A DNA stretch of 64,000 bases from Kitasatospora sp. NBC_01266 (GTDB taxonomy: Bacteria > Actinomycetota > Actinomycetes > Streptomycetales > Streptomycetaceae): assembly GCF_036242395.1 (NCBI RefSeq), contig NZ_CP108459.1:62001-126000 (forward strand), given 5' to 3'. This document shows, piece after piece, positions 18,501 to 26,034 of this stretch. Each line of letters begins with the position of its first letter. Position 1 is the first letter of the stretch. Both the position numbers and the translations under genes were made by a program. The notes below the pieces were generated by a model. The model was not told where the DNA came from. It searched no databases and saw nothing but the letters and a program-made list of their open reading frames with translations.

Positions 18501-21500
18501 CTCATCGAGCGCGGCCACGGCCTCGTCCAACGCGGCAGCGAACACCGGGAACGCCGCGTGCAACTCACGGCCCATCCCCAGCCGCTGCGCACCCTGACCC
18601 GTGAACACGAACGCCGACTTGCCCTCACGCACCGACCCGGTCACCACACCCGGCGACCCCACACCCTCCACCAGCGCGGACAGACCCGCCAGCAACTCCT
18701 CACGCCCCCCGGCCACCACCACCGCACGGTGGTCCAGCCGGGCCCGACGCGTGGCCAGCGCACGACCGACACCCGCCAGCTCAGCCGACCCCAGCCCCTC
18801 GGCGAACGCGGCCAACCGCTCCGCCTGGGCCCGCACCGCCTGCGCGCTACGACCCGACACCACCCACGGCACCAGCGACGGCACAGCGCCCGTCACCGAC
18901 TGCGCCTCGGCGGTGGCCGCCGGCGGCTCCTCGATGATCAGGTGGGCGTTGGTGCCGCTGATCCCGAAGGAGGAGACGCCCGCCCGGCGCGGCCGGTCAC
19001 CGGCCGGCCAGGGGACCTCCTCGGTCAGCAGCTGGACCGCGCCCTGGTCCCAGGCGACCTGCGGCGAGGGCTCGTCCACGTGCAGCGTCCTCGGCAGCAC
19101 GCCGTGGCGCATCGCCTCCACCATCTTGATGACACCGGCGACACCGGCGGCGGCCTGGGTGTGGCCGATGTTGGACTTGATCGAGCCGAGCCAGAGCGGT
19201 GCGCCCTGGCCCCGCTCCTGGCCGTAGGTGGCCAGCAGGGCCTGGGCCTCGATCGGGTCACCGAGCGTGGTGCCGGTGCCATGGCCCTCGACCACGTCGA
19301 CGTCGGCGGGGGTGAGCCCGCCGTCCCGCAGCGCGCGCAGCACGACCCGCTGCTGGGCGGGGCCGTTGGGCGCGGTCAGGCCGTTGGACGCACCGTCCTG
19401 GTTGACCGCCGAGCCGCGCATGATGCCCAGCACCTGGTGGCCGTTGGCCTCGGCGTCGGACAGCCGCTCCAGGAGCAGCAGGCCCACGCCCTCGCCCCAG
19501 CCGGTGCCGTCCGCGCCGCTGCCGAAGGACTTGCACCGGCCGTCGGCGGAGAGGCCGCCCTGCCGGCTCATGTCCACGAAGGTGTCCGGGGTGGACATCA
19601 CGGTGACACCGCCCGCGAGCGCCAGACCGCACTCGCCGCGCCGCAGCGCCTGCGCCGCCCAGTGCATCGCCACCAGGGACGAGGAGCACGCCGTGTCGAC
19701 GGTGACCGCCGGGCCCTCCAGGCCCAGGGCGTAGGCGACGCGGCCGGAGACCACGCTGGCCAGGCTGCCGTTGCCGTGGTAGCCCGCGAGGTGCTCGGGC
19801 AGCGGGCCCAGGCGCAGGCCCCAGTCGTGGTACATCACGCCGGCGAACACGCCGGTGTCGCTGCCGCGCAGGGTGTGCGGGTCGATGCCGGCCCGCTCGA
19901 AGGTCTCCCAGGCGGTCTCCAGCAGCAGGCGCTGCTGCGGGTCCATCGCCTGCGCCTCGCGCGGGCTGATGCCGAAGAACTCGGGGTCGAAGTCGGCCGC
20001 CTGGTAGAGGAAACCGCCCTGGTCGCTGCGGCTCTTACCGGGCTTGCCCGGCTCCGGGTCGAAGACGTCGGAGTCCCAGCCGCGGTCGGTGGGGAACGCG
20101 GAGATCGCGTCCACCCCACCCCGGACCAGCTGCCACAGCTCGGCCGGCGAGGTCACGCCGCCCGGGTAGCGGCAGGCCATGCCGACGATCGCGATCGGGT
20201 CGTCGTCGCTCGCGGCCAGTGCTCCGGCCGGGGCCGCGGACCGGGTGTCCTGGTCCGGGTCGCCGAGCCGGCCCGCGAGGTGGTCGGCCAGCGCGTTCGG
20301 TGACGGGTAGTCGAAGATCAGCGTGGCGGTGAGCGGCAGGCCGATCGCCGAGCTGAGCCGGTTGCGCAGTTCCACGGCGGCCAGCGAGTCGAAGCCCATC
20401 TCGTTGAACGCGCGGGTCGGGCTGACCCGGTGGCCGCCGTCGTGGCCGAGGACGGCCGCGACCTGGGTGCGCACCAGCTCGAGCAGGGCCTCGCCGCGCT
20501 CGGCCCGGGACAGCCCGGCCAGGCTGCGGGTCAGCGGCTGGTCGACCGGCGCGGTGCCGGCGGCCGCGGCGCGGCGCACCGGGCGCACCAGGCCGTGCAG
20601 CACGGCTGGGAGTTCGGCGGCGCGGGCCTGCAGGGTGCGCAGGTTGAACCGGACGGGCACCACGGCCGCGGCGTCCGCGTCGGTGCCCAGCGCCTCGTCG
20701 AACAGCGCCAGGTTCTCGGCCGGCGAGAGGATCTGCAGGCCCAGGCGGTCGATCCGGCGCAGCGCGGCCTCGTCGAGCTGTCCGCCCATGCCGCCGACAC
20801 CGGTCCACAGACCCCAGGCGAGCGAGGTGGCGGGCAGGCCGGCGGCGCGGCGGTGGGCGGCGAGCGCGTCGAGGAAGAGGTTCGCCGCCGCGTAGTTGCC
20901 CTGGCCGGCGCCGTCCAGGAAGGTCGCCGTGGAGGAGAACAGGACGAACGCGGCCAGGTCCAGGTCCTGGGTCAGCTCGTGCAGGTACCAGGCCCCGTCG
21001 ACCTTGGGGCGCAGCACGGTCGCCAGCCGCTCGTGGTCGAGCGAGTCGATCAGGCCGTCGTCGAGCACCCCGGCCGCGTGCACCACGGCGGTCAGCGGGT
21101 GCTCGGCGGGGATCGCGGCCAGCAGGGCGGCGATGGCGTGGCGGTCGGCCACGTCGAGCGCGGCCACCTCGACCTCGGCGCCCAGCCCGGCCAGCTCGGC
21201 CGAGAGTTCACCGGCGCCCGGCGCGTCGGCGCCGCGCCGGCTGGTGAGCAGCAGGTGGCGCACGCCGTGCTCGGTGACCAGGTGGCGGGCCACGGTGGCG
21301 GCGACGCCGCCGGTGCCGCCGGTGATCAGCACCGTGCCGTCCGGCCCCCACGGCGCCGGGCGGCTCTCGCCGCCGGACAGGGTGGCCAGGCGCGGCACGA
21401 GGAACTCGCCGTCCCGGACGGCCGCCTCGCTCTCGTCCAGGCCGGCCGCGAGCCGCGTCAGCTGCGCGTCGTCGATCGAGCCGTCGGAGTCCAGCAGCAC

Positions 21501-24500
21501 GAACCGGCCCGGGTGCTCGGCCTGCGCGGAGCGCACCAGGCCCCACACCGGCGCCTGGGCGAGGTCGGTCGGCTCGCCCGGCGTGACGGCGACCGCCCGG
21601 CGGGTGAGGACGACCAGTCGGCCGGTGGCGGAGCGCTCGTCGGCCAGCCAGGAGCGCAGCGCGTCGAGCACCTCGCCGGTCGCGGTCAGCACCTGCTCGG
21701 GCAGGTCGGCCTCGGCCAGGGCCGCCGGGCAGGGGTGGGCGACGGTCAGCGGCGCGTCCGCGCCCGGGGCGGGCAGCGGGGCGGGCGTCCAGCGCAGCTG
21801 GAAGAGCGCGTCGCGGTGCGTGGCGCGCAGCCGCTCCGGGTCGAGCGGCCGCACGGTGAAGGAGTCGACCCGGCCGACCGGCGCGCCGTCCGGGCCAGCC
21901 AGGTCCAGCGCCACCGAGTCGGCGCCGGTGGCGGTGATCCGCACCCGCAGCGCGGCCGGACCGGTGGCGTACAGGCTGACGCCCGACCAGGCGAACGGCA
22001 GGCGGGGGCCCTGGCCCACGGGCTCGGGCGAGGCGAAGTCGGTGGCCTGCAGGACGGCGTCCAGCAGGGCCGGGTGCAGGCCGAAGGAGCCGGCCTGGTC
22101 GGCGACCTGAGTCGGCAGCGCCACCTCGGCGAACACCTCGCCGGTGCCGCGCCACACGGCGCTCAGGCCGTGGAAGGCCGGGCCGTAGCCGTAGCCCTGC
22201 GCGGCCATCTCGGCGTAGAGGCCGGTGAGGTCCACCGCCTCGGCGCCGCGCGGCGGCCAGACGGCCGCGTCGAACGGGTGGGCGGCGGTGCCGCGCGCGG
22301 TCAGCACGCCGGAGGCGTTGCGGCTCCACGGGGCGTCGGCCGGGGCGTCCTCGTCGCGGGAGTGGAAGGTGATCGCGCGGCGGCCGTCGGGGCCGGCCGG
22401 CTCGACGACGATCTGCAGCGCGACCCCGCCGGTGGCGGGCAGGACGAGCGGGGCCTCCATGATCAGCTCATCGAGGTGGGCGCAGCCGGTCTCCTCGCCC
22501 GCGCGCAGCGCGAGCTCGACGAAGGCGGTGCCCGGCAGCAGGGTGCTGCCCGCGATCACGTGGTCGGCGAGCCAGCCCTGCGAGCGCGGCGAGACCCGGC
22601 CGGTGAGGACCGTGGTCCCGGTGCCGGCCAGCGACACCACCGCACCCAGCAGCGGGTGGTCCACGGCGACCTGGCCCAGGCCGCTCGCCTCGCCGCGCGA
22701 GAGCGGCGCGGACAGCCAGAAGCGCTCCCGCTGGAACGCGTAGGTGGGCAGCTCGACCTGGCGGGCGCCGCGGCCGGCGAAGAAGGCCGGCCAGTCCACC
22801 CGGGCGCCGCGGGCGTGCACCCGGGCCAGCGCGCCGAGCAGCTGGCGCCGCTCGTCGAGGCCGCGGCGCAGCGAGCCGACGAACTCGGTGGCGGCGGAGT
22901 CCTGGAGGATCTCGCGGCCCAGGCCGGAGAGCACCGGGTCGGGGCCGATCTCCAGGAAGGTGGTGACGCCGAGGTCGGCCAGGGTGCGGACGCCGTCGTG
23001 GAAGCGGACCGCCTCGCGCACGTGGCGCACCCAGTACTCGGGGGAGCAGAGCTCCTCGGCGGTGGCGGCGCGCCCGGTGAGGGTGGAGACCACCGGGATG
23101 CGCGGCGCGCGGTAGTCCAGGATCTGGGCGAGCTGCCGGAACTCCGCCAGCATCGGCTCCATCAGCGGGGAGTGGAAGGCGTGCGAGACCCGCAGCCGCT
23201 TGGTGCGGTGACCCGCGGCCTCAAGCCGGGCCGCCAGCTCCTCGACCGCCGCCGCCTCGCCCGAGACGACCACGGACTGCGGGCCGTTGACCGCGGCGAT
23301 GCTCACCTGGTCCGACCCGCCGCCGAGCAGCGCGGCCACCGCCTCCTCGGAGGCCGTCACCGCCACCATGGCGCCGCCGGCGGGCAGCGCCTGCATCAGG
23401 CGACCGCGCGCGGCCACCAGGGTCGCCGCGTCGTCCAGCGACAGCACGCCCGCGACGTGCGCGGCGGCCAGCTCGCCGATGGAGTGGCCCGCCACGTGGT
23501 CGGGGCGCACCCCCCAGGACTCGAGCAGCCGGAACAGCGCCACCTCGACGGCGAACAGCGCGGCCTGCGCGTACCCGGTCTGGTCGAGCAGCGCGCTCTC
23601 GGGGGTGCCGTCCGCGGCGAACAGGATCTCGCGCAGCGGGCGGTCGAGCTGCAGGTCGAGGTGGCCGGCCGCCTCGTCGAGGGCGGCGGCGAAGACCGGC
23701 TCGGTGTCGTACAGCGCCCGGCCCATGGCGGCGCGCTGGCTGCCCTGGCCGGTGAAGAGGAAGGCCAGGCGGCCGGTCCCGGCACCGCCCAGCGCGACGG
23801 CCGGCGACTCCTGGCCCGAGGCCAGGGCGCGCAGCGCGGTCAGCGTCTCGTCGCGGTCCTCGGCCACCAGCACGGCGCGGTGGCGCAGCGTGGCACGGGA
23901 GGTGGCCAGGGACAGCGCGAGGTCGGCGGGGGCCAGCTCGGTGTCCGCCTCGACGCGGGCCAGCAGGCGCTCGGCCTGCGCGCGCAGCGCGGTCTCGGTG
24001 GCGCCGGAGACCACCAGCGCGACCGGGCCGGCGGCCTGCGGGGCGCTGCCCCCGGCCTGCCGCGCGGCCTCGGCGGTGGGCGGCTCCTCGATGATCAGGT
24101 GCGCGTTGGTGCCGCTGACGCCGAACGAGGAGACGCCCGCGCGCCGGGGCTCGGTGCCCTTGGGCCAGGCCAGCGGCTCGGTCAGCAGCTCCACCTGGCC
24201 GGCCGACCAGTCGACGTTGGGGGTGGGCTGGTCGACGTGCAGGGTGCTGGGCAGCAGCTCGTGGCGCATCGCCATGAGCATCTTGATGATGCCGGCCGAG
24301 CCGGCGGCGGCCTGGGTGTGGCCGATGTTGGACTTGACCGAGCCGAGCCGCAGCGGTGCGGCCTCGCCCCGGTCCCTGCCGTAGGTGGCCAGCAGCGCCT
24401 GGGCCTCGATCGGGTCGCCGAGCGTGGTGCCGGTGCCGTGCGCCTCGACCGCGTCGACCTGGGCGCCGGTGAGTCCGGCGTTGGCCAGGGACTGCCGGAT

Positions 24501-25802
24501 GACCTGCTGCTGGGCCCGTCCGCTGGGGGCGGTCAGGCCGTTGGAGGCGCCGTCCTGGTTGATCGCGGAGCCGCGGATCACGCCGACCACCGGGTGGCCG
24601 TTGGCCTGCGCGTCGGAGAGCCGCTCCAGCACGAAGACGCCGACGCCCTCGGCGAAGGCGGTGCCGTCGGCGGCCGCGGCGAAGGCCTTGACCGTGCCGT
24701 CGGGTGCCAGGCCGCGCTGCCGGCTGAAGGCGGTGAAGGTGCCTGGGCTGCCCATCACGGCCACGCCGCCGGCCACCGCCAGGGTGGACTCGCCGCGCTG
24801 CAGGGACTGGATGGCCAGGTGCAGGCCGACCAGCGAGCCGGAGCAGGCGGTGTCGACGGTCAGCGCGGGGCCGGCCAGGCCGAGCACGTAGCTGACCCGG
24901 CCGGAGATGACGCTCGGGGTGTTGCCGCTGAGCAGGTAGCCGTCCAGGCCGTCCGGGGCTTCGTGGAGCCGCATCGCGTACTCCTGCGGCTCGGCGGCGA
25001 TGAACACGCCGGCCGCGCTGCCGCGCAGCGAGCCCGGGTCGATGCCGGCCCGCTCGATCGCCTCCCACACGGTCTCCAGCACCAGCCGCTGCTGCGGGTC
25101 CATCGCGAGGGCCTCGCGCGGGCTGATGCCGAAGAAGTCCGCGTCGAACTCGGCGGCGTCCGGCAGGAATCCGCCGTGCCGCAGGTAGGTGGTGCCGGGG
25201 GTGGTGGGGTCGTCGGAGAAGAGTGTGTCGAGGTCCCAGCCGCGGTCCTCGGGGAACGGGTCGCGCACGTGCTCGCCGGCCGCGACCAGCCGCCACAGGT
25301 CCTCCGGCGAGGCCACCCCGCCGGGGTAGCGGCAGCCGATGCCCACGATGGCGATCGGCTCGTCGCTCGCCGCCGCCGCGCGCACGACCGGTGCCACGTG
25401 GTCGGGCAGGCCGAGGACCTCGGTGCGCAGGTGGGCGGCGAGGTCGGCCGGGGACGGGTGGTCGAAGGCGACGGTCGGCGGCATGGTGAGGCCGGTGGCC
25501 CGGTTCAGCCGGGTCTGCAGCTCCAGCAGGGCGACCGAGTCGAGGCCGAGGTCCCTGAAGGAGCGGTCCGGGTCCACCGAGGTCGGGGCCGGGGGCGTGG
25601 CTGCCGCGTCCTGCGGCAGGTCGCCCTGCTTCGACCGCAGTACGGCGAGCGTGTGCTCGCGCACCAGGCCGAGTAGTACGTACGTCTGCTCGGCGGCGGG
25701 CAGCGCCGCCAGCTCACGTACGAGCGGGGACTCCGCCGCCGCGTCGGCCGCGGCCTCACCGGCCGGCCCGCCGTGGATGCCGTGGTTTCCGGGCTCAGTC
25801 AT
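9513..25802 (-). CDS. PKS-A: loading ACP plus modules 1-3 (each KS-AT-DH-KR-ACP)
   Basis: The 5429-residue protein starts directly with an ACP (Ser89 in LGLDSV) and has no loading AT, KSQ or ligase. Module 1: KS from 148 (Cys320), AT Ser774 with HAFH at 874, DH His1081 and Asp1248/Gln1252, KR with LDD and Tyr1637 (B-type), ACP Ser1806. Module 2: KS from 1868 (Cys2039), AT Ser2487, DH His2790 and Asp2954/His2958, KR Tyr3345 with AGG instead of LDD, ACP Ser3512. Module 3: KS from 3574 (Cys3746), AT Ser4202, DH His4505 but Asp4678 followed by Ser4682 instead of Gln/His, KR Tyr5117 with MDN, ACP Ser5294. All ATs read as malonyl-specific. The long helical tail ends in a docking segment. ATG 25802 has GGAG five bases upstream. 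It starts the chain. Confidence 0.96.
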   Translation of the reverse strand: MTEPGNHGIHGGPAGEAAADAAAESPLVRELAALPAAEQTYVLLGLVREHTLAVLRSKQGDLPQDAAATPPAPTSVDPDRSFRDLGLDSVALLELQTRLNRATGLTMPPTVAFDHPSPADLAAHLRTEVLGLPDHVAPVVRAAAASDEPIAIVGIGCRYPGGVASPEDLWRLVAAGEHVRDPFPEDRGWDLDTLFSDDPTTPGTTYLRHGGFLPDAAEFDADFFGISPREALAMDPQQRLVLETVWEAIERAGIDPGSLRGSAAGVFIAAEPQEYAMRLHEAPDGLDGYLLSGNTPSVISGRVSYVLGLAGPALTVDTACSGSLVGLHLAIQSLQRGESTLAVAGGVAVMGSPGTFTAFSRQRGLAPDGTVKAFAAAADGTAFAEGVGVFVLERLSDAQANGHPVVGVIRGSAINQDGASNGLTAPSGRAQQQVIRQSLANAGLTGAQVDAVEAHGTGTTLGDPIEAQALLATYGRDRGEAAPLRLGSVKSNIGHTQAAAGSAGIIKMLMAMRHELLPSTLHVDQPTPNVDWSAGQVELLTEPLAWPKGTEPRRAGVSSFGVSGTNAHLIIEEPPTAEAARQAGGSAPQAAGPVALVVSGATETALRAQAERLLARVEADTELAPADLALSLATSRATLRHRAVLVAEDRDETLTALRALASGQESPAVALGGAGTGRLAFLFTGQGSQRAAMGRALYDTEPVFAAALDEAAGHLDLQLDRPLREILFAADGTPESALLDQTGYAQAALFAVEVALFRLLESWGVRPDHVAGHSIGELAAAHVAGVLSLDDAATLVAARGRLMQALPAGGAMVAVTASEEAVAALLGGGSDQVSIAAVNGPQSVVVSGEAAAVEELAARLEAAGHRTKRLRVSHAFHSPLMEPMLAEFRQLAQILDYRAPRIPVVSTLTGRAATAEELCSPEYWVRHVREAVRFHDGVRTLADLGVTTFLEIGPDPVLSGLGREILQDSAATEFVGSLRRGLDERRQLLGALARVHARGARVDWPAFFAGRGARQVELPTYAFQRERFWLSAPLSRGEASGLGQVAVDHPLLGAVVSLAGTGTTVLTGRVSPRSQGWLADHVIAGSTLLPGTAFVELALRAGEETGCAHLDELIMEAPLVLPATGGVALQIVVEPAGPDGRRAITFHSRDEDAPADAPWSRNASGVLTARGTAAHPFDAAVWPPRGAEAVDLTGLYAEMAAQGYGYGPAFHGLSAVWRGTGEVFAEVALPTQVADQAGSFGLHPALLDAVLQATDFASPEPVGQGPRLPFAWSGVSLYATGPAALRVRITATGADSVALDLAGPDGAPVGRVDSFTVRPLDPERLRATHRDALFQLRWTPAPLPAPGADAPLTVAHPCPAALAEADLPEQVLTATGEVLDALRSWLADERSATGRLVVLTRRAVAVTPGEPTDLAQAPVWGLVRSAQAEHPGRFVLLDSDGSIDDAQLTRLAAGLDESEAAVRDGEFLVPRLATLSGGESRPAPWGPDGTVLITGGTGGVAATVARHLVTEHGVRHLLLTSRRGADAPGAGELSAELAGLGAEVEVAALDVADRHAIAALLAAIPAEHPLTAVVHAAGVLDDGLIDSLDHERLATVLRPKVDGAWYLHELTQDLDLAAFVLFSSTATFLDGAGQGNYAAANLFLDALAAHRRAAGLPATSLAWGLWTGVGGMGGQLDEAALRRIDRLGLQILSPAENLALFDEALGTDADAAAVVPVRFNLRTLQARAAELPAVLHGLVRPVRRAAAAGTAPVDQPLTRSLAGLSRAERGEALLELVRTQVAAVLGHDGGHRVSPTRAFNEMGFDSLAAVELRNRLSSAIGLPLTATLIFDYPSPNALADHLAGRLGDPDQDTRSAAPAGALAASDDDPIAIVGMACRYPGGVTSPAELWQLVRGGVDAISAFPTDRGWDSDVFDPEPGKPGKSRSDQGGFLYQAADFDPEFFGISPREAQAMDPQQRLLLETAWETFERAGIDPHTLRGSDTGVFAGVMYHDWGLRLGPLPEHLAGYHGNGSLASVVSGRVAYALGLEGPAVTVDTACSSSLVAMHWAAQALRRGECGLALAGGVTVMSTPDTFVDMSRQGGLSADGRCKSFGSGADGTGWGEGVGLLLLERLSDAEANGHQVLGIMRGSAVNQDGASNGLTAPNGPAQQRVVLRALRDGGLTPADVDVVEGHGTGTTLGDPIEAQALLATYGQERGQGAPLWLGSIKSNIGHTQAAAGVAGVIKMVEAMRHGVLPRTLHVDEPSPQVAWDQGAVQLLTEEVPWPAGDRPRRAGVSSFGISGTNAHLIIEEPPAATAEAQSVTGAVPSLVPWVVSGRSAQAVRAQAERLAAFAEGLGSAELAGVGRALATRRARLDHRAVVVAGGREELLAGLSALVEGVGSPGVVTGSVREGKSAFVFTGQGAQRLGMGRELHAAFPVFAAALDEAVAALDEHLDRPLKDVMWGEDAELLASTAYTQPALFAVETALFRLVESWGVRPDFLAGHSIGEITAAHASGAITLADAARLVAARGRLMQALPAGGAMAALQATEAEVLPHLTDTVGIAAINSPSSVVVSGVEADVEAIVAEFTAQGRKTSRLKVSHAFHSPLMDPVLAEFHLVAESISYQQPTIPVVSGVHGTIAEDWGTPDYWTRHLREAVRFADTVTFLHERGVETFLELGPDAVLTALTQSTIDSDEPIVVVPAVRKNQPEAQTLLAALGRLFTAGVRIDWAAYFGAGEDRWADLPTYAFQHERYWLEAATGGGAGVGSAGLDPVAHPLLSASVASADSGEVVLTGRLSVDTQPWLADHDVLGSILFPGTGFVELAIRAGDQAGCDKIEELLLEAPLIIPARGSVTLQVRVGAADGSGARSIGIHSRASAPDSPWTRHAYGTLVPSAGAPTFDLTQWPPTDATALEVSGAYERLFERGYAYGPVFQGLKAAWVRGDDVFAEVALPERSRDEAARFGLHPALLDAAMHADLLGGNGAAEGATLLPFSWNGVTLHAAGTSVLRVQIRRLRGDELSEILVADETGAPVATVESLVSRPVSQEQLAAASDGAAAALHRVEWLRTGAPAEAGATDLPIHLVPVPADGSAAARVRTTVAAVLPRLQEWLADQASATTRLAVVTRGAFAVLPGEDVDPAQTAVWGLVRAAEAENPGRFVLVDVAAGTADPQAQAVAALASGESESAVRAGEVRVPRLNRIPAPAAAPTWSATGTVLITGGTSGLGALVARRLVAEHGVRHLLLTSRRGADAPGAGELSAELAELGASVEVVALDVTDRAAFATVLAGIAEDRPLSAVVHAAAVAGGGLVGSLTTQGFEAVLRPKTDGAWNLHELTRDLDLTAFVLFSSAGGSVLAAGQADYAAANAFLDGLAAHRQAQGLPATAPAFGMWEISTGLGGDLTDADLERMKRLGLPALSVAEGLALFDAAVAGTDAVVLPLKLDAAALAARGEDLPALLRGKVRGPVRRTAQAQAVESSELERRLAGVSEQERGRIVLELVRSQVASVLGHASADAVGPETAFREQGFDSLAAVELRNALSAATGLRLPATLVFDYPNTRAVAEFIVGKLSSTPAVATPAAPVRTSTTDTDDPIAIVAISCRFPGGVRSAEELWDLVAEGRDAIAEFPADRGWDASAIYDPEPGLPGKTYAKDGGFLYDAAEFDAEFFGIMPKEALAMDPQQRLLLESAWETFERAGIDPQSVRGSRTGVYVGIMYHEYGSRLSEVPEDIAAYLGNGSAGSIASGRVAYTLGLEGPAVTVDTACSSSLVSLHMACQALRSGEVSMALAGGVTVMPTPDLFIDFSQQRGLAADGRSKAFAGAADGTSWAEGIGLLLVERLSEAEANGHPVLAVIRGSAINQDGASNGLTAPNGPSQQRVIQQALAAAGLTTADVDAVEGHGTGTRLGDPIEAQALLATYGQDREADKPLWLGSIKSNIGHAQAAAGVSGIVKMVMALRNEVLPKTLHVDQPSPHVDWTAGNVKLLTEPVQWPAGERPRRAAVSSFGLSGTNAHVILEEAPQRGQAQPEPDAAPVAPVAPAASAPVVLTLSAKNPKALPGQAEALRAHLAAHPEQSLQDVGYSLATSRAALDHRAVVLAEDHEGAVAELAKLAEGSGSAGVVAGGRVDGATAFVFTGQGAQRLGMGRELYGAFPVFATALDEAVAALDAYLEIPLKDVMWGEDAELLAGTAYTQPALFAVETALFRLVESWGVRADFLAGHSIGEITAAHASGAIGLEDAARLVAARGRLMQALPAGGAMAALQATEAEVLPHLTDTVGIAAINSPSSVVVSGVEADVEAIVAEFTAQGRKTSRLKVSHAFHSPLMDPVLAEFHLVAESITRSRPTIPVVSGVHGEVTEDWGTPEYWTRHLREAVRFADTVTHLHGRGVTRFLELGPDAILTALTQSTLDSDTPIVVVPTVRKNQPEAQTLLSAVARLFTAGTRIDWAAFHAGTGAHRLDLPTYAFQRKVYWLDGPTAPAGDITGLGQRAAEHPLLSAVVVSPEAGGVVLTSNLSVRTHPWLADHDVLGTVLLPGTAYIELAIRAGEEVGCDVVDELTIEALMPMREDGGGLAVQVVVDAADHTGRRSLAVYSRPDDASPDTPWTRHASGVLAPGAKPAPAAETFGSGVGVWPPVGAEEVDISDVYDYLTGQGYGYGPMFRGLRGIWRRGKETFVQVSLPEDSLAVGADYRIHPSILDASLSATDFMDGRKPQDVGGTQLPFAWEGVTLHAAGSSQLRGRITAVEGRKSEGSDAVRLELSDLHGTPVATIESLVVRPVTAARVNAAAAGGRGERTSMFHLAWNQLPLGASAGAVAKGWAVLGDLGHELDGDLTNYPDLASLVAKLDAGAAVPEVVVLPVAGTEADVPVAVRQVTGDVLRVLQGWLADDRFGRSRLVILTQGAVAARPTDTVDLAQVPVWGLLRSAAEENPGRFVLVDTDGSAAAAQVLPAIIATGEPETAVRGSEVKFPQLARVSAGQVASALPWQPEGTVLITGGTSGLGAVVARHLVTEHGVRHLLLTSRRGADAPGAGELSAELAELGAEVTIAACDVSDREAVAALVASVSEAQPLTAVVHAAALMDNALISQLTPEQLDTVLRPKADAAWYLHEATRDLELSAFVLFSSCAGLVVGAGQANYAAANRFLDGLAAHRRELGLPGTALAFGLWETKTGLGGGVNEADLGRMRSLGLPALTTDEGLRLFDEALTLDEAFIAPIRVDAEARGAAPGEPPVLLREVLKQEPAAAARKEVRAPSVTAAVAAPSSQSLEEQLARMRPAERQAAVLDLIRAQVAAVSHSDPDGIDVNKGFTDLGLDSLAAIDLRNRLQSATGMRLPATMMFDYPSPVVMAEFLLEEILPALEEYEQVPDEAAPQDEESVRELLASIPVATLRDAGLLDALLRLAPAGQAAPAAPETTAVPQPVDRSEEIKSMNIDDLVRAALASADPTSTEG
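12470..13530. repeat. About 1-kb inverted repeat copy 1 (PKS-A module 3 AT)
   Basis: The AT of module 3 is nearly identical at DNA level to the AT of module 9 (about 53400-54450, opposite strand), with only scattered single-base changes such as CTGTAC for CTGCAC near the AT start. The limits are approximate. Confidence 0.75.
17331..17672. repeat. 342-bp inverted repeat copy 1 (PKS-A module 2 DH start)
   Basis: The minus-strand sequence here reads the same, base for base as far as I compared, as plus-strand 59845-60186 in PKS-F. It spans the post-AT linker and the first part of the DH. Divergence is abrupt at the downstream edge, suggesting a recent gene conversion. Confidence 0.8.
25433..25730 (-). 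other. N-terminal loading ACP domain of PKS-A
   Basis: Residues 25-124 form a carrier protein: helix I (SPLVRELAAL to TLAVLRS), phosphopantetheine site LGLDS with Ser89, and the downstream helix (LNRATGLTMPPTVAFDHPS). The loop between helix I and the DS motif, rich in Pro and Ala, is longer than in the other ACPs here. No AT precedes it, so a separate enzyme must charge it. Known examples of this layout include the vicenistatin loading ACP, charged by a discrete acyltransferase. Confidence 0.85.
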
Positions 25803-25822
25803 CTGCACTCCACACACTCGTT

Positions 25823-25835
25823 GTCCGCAGCGGAC
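25823..25835. promoter_or_regulatory. 13-bp palindrome upstream of PKS-A
   Basis: GTCCGC-A-GCGGAC is a perfect dyad that ends about 20 bases before the PKS-A start codon. It could form a small hairpin in the leader or serve as a protein site. Function is inferred from position only. Confidence 0.35.
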
Positions 25836-25865
25836 GGAGGGAACATCAGTGGTCCAGGACGCTCG

Positions 25866-25905
25866 CCGTCCGCCCGGTGACGAGGCGTCATCACCGGGCG
25901 GACGG
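25866..25905. terminator. 15-bp stem-loop between ferredoxin gene and PKS-A
   Basis: CCGTCCGCCCGGTGA at 25866-25880 pairs exactly with 25891-25905 around a 10-base loop, and TGACG/CGTCA (25878-25890) gives a second small hairpin within it. It lies in the 232-base gap between the ferredoxin gene and PKS-A. It may be a terminator or a partial one that sets the ratio of P450/ferredoxin to PKS transcript, or protect a processed 5' end. There is no T-run. Confidence 0.55.
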
Positions 25906-25972
25906 GGCTGATCTGTTCAGGTGGGCCGGGTGAGGGCCGAAACTCTGCCGAACGGCCCGAAGGACGGATCGG

Positions 25973-26029
25973 GGTGGCCGGTGGTGTCGCGGCCGGTGGG
26001 GCGGTGGCCGACGGTGTCGCGGCCGGTGG
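25973..26029. repeat. Two 27-bp direct repeats, 30-bp period
   Basis: GGTGGCCGGTGGTGTCGCGG plus seven more bases at 25973-25999 recurs at 26003-26029 with two adjacent changes. The pair lies just beyond the ferredoxin stop codon, in the untranslated gap before PKS-A. It is probably a local duplication; a regulatory role is not evident. Confidence 0.6.
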
Positions 26030-26034
26030 TGCTC

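Noticed and set aside
12114..20303. Open frame of 2729 codons opposite PKS-A
   Set aside because: Same mirror effect; composition is biased, repeats follow the AT/DH repeats of the PKS, and no motif is present.
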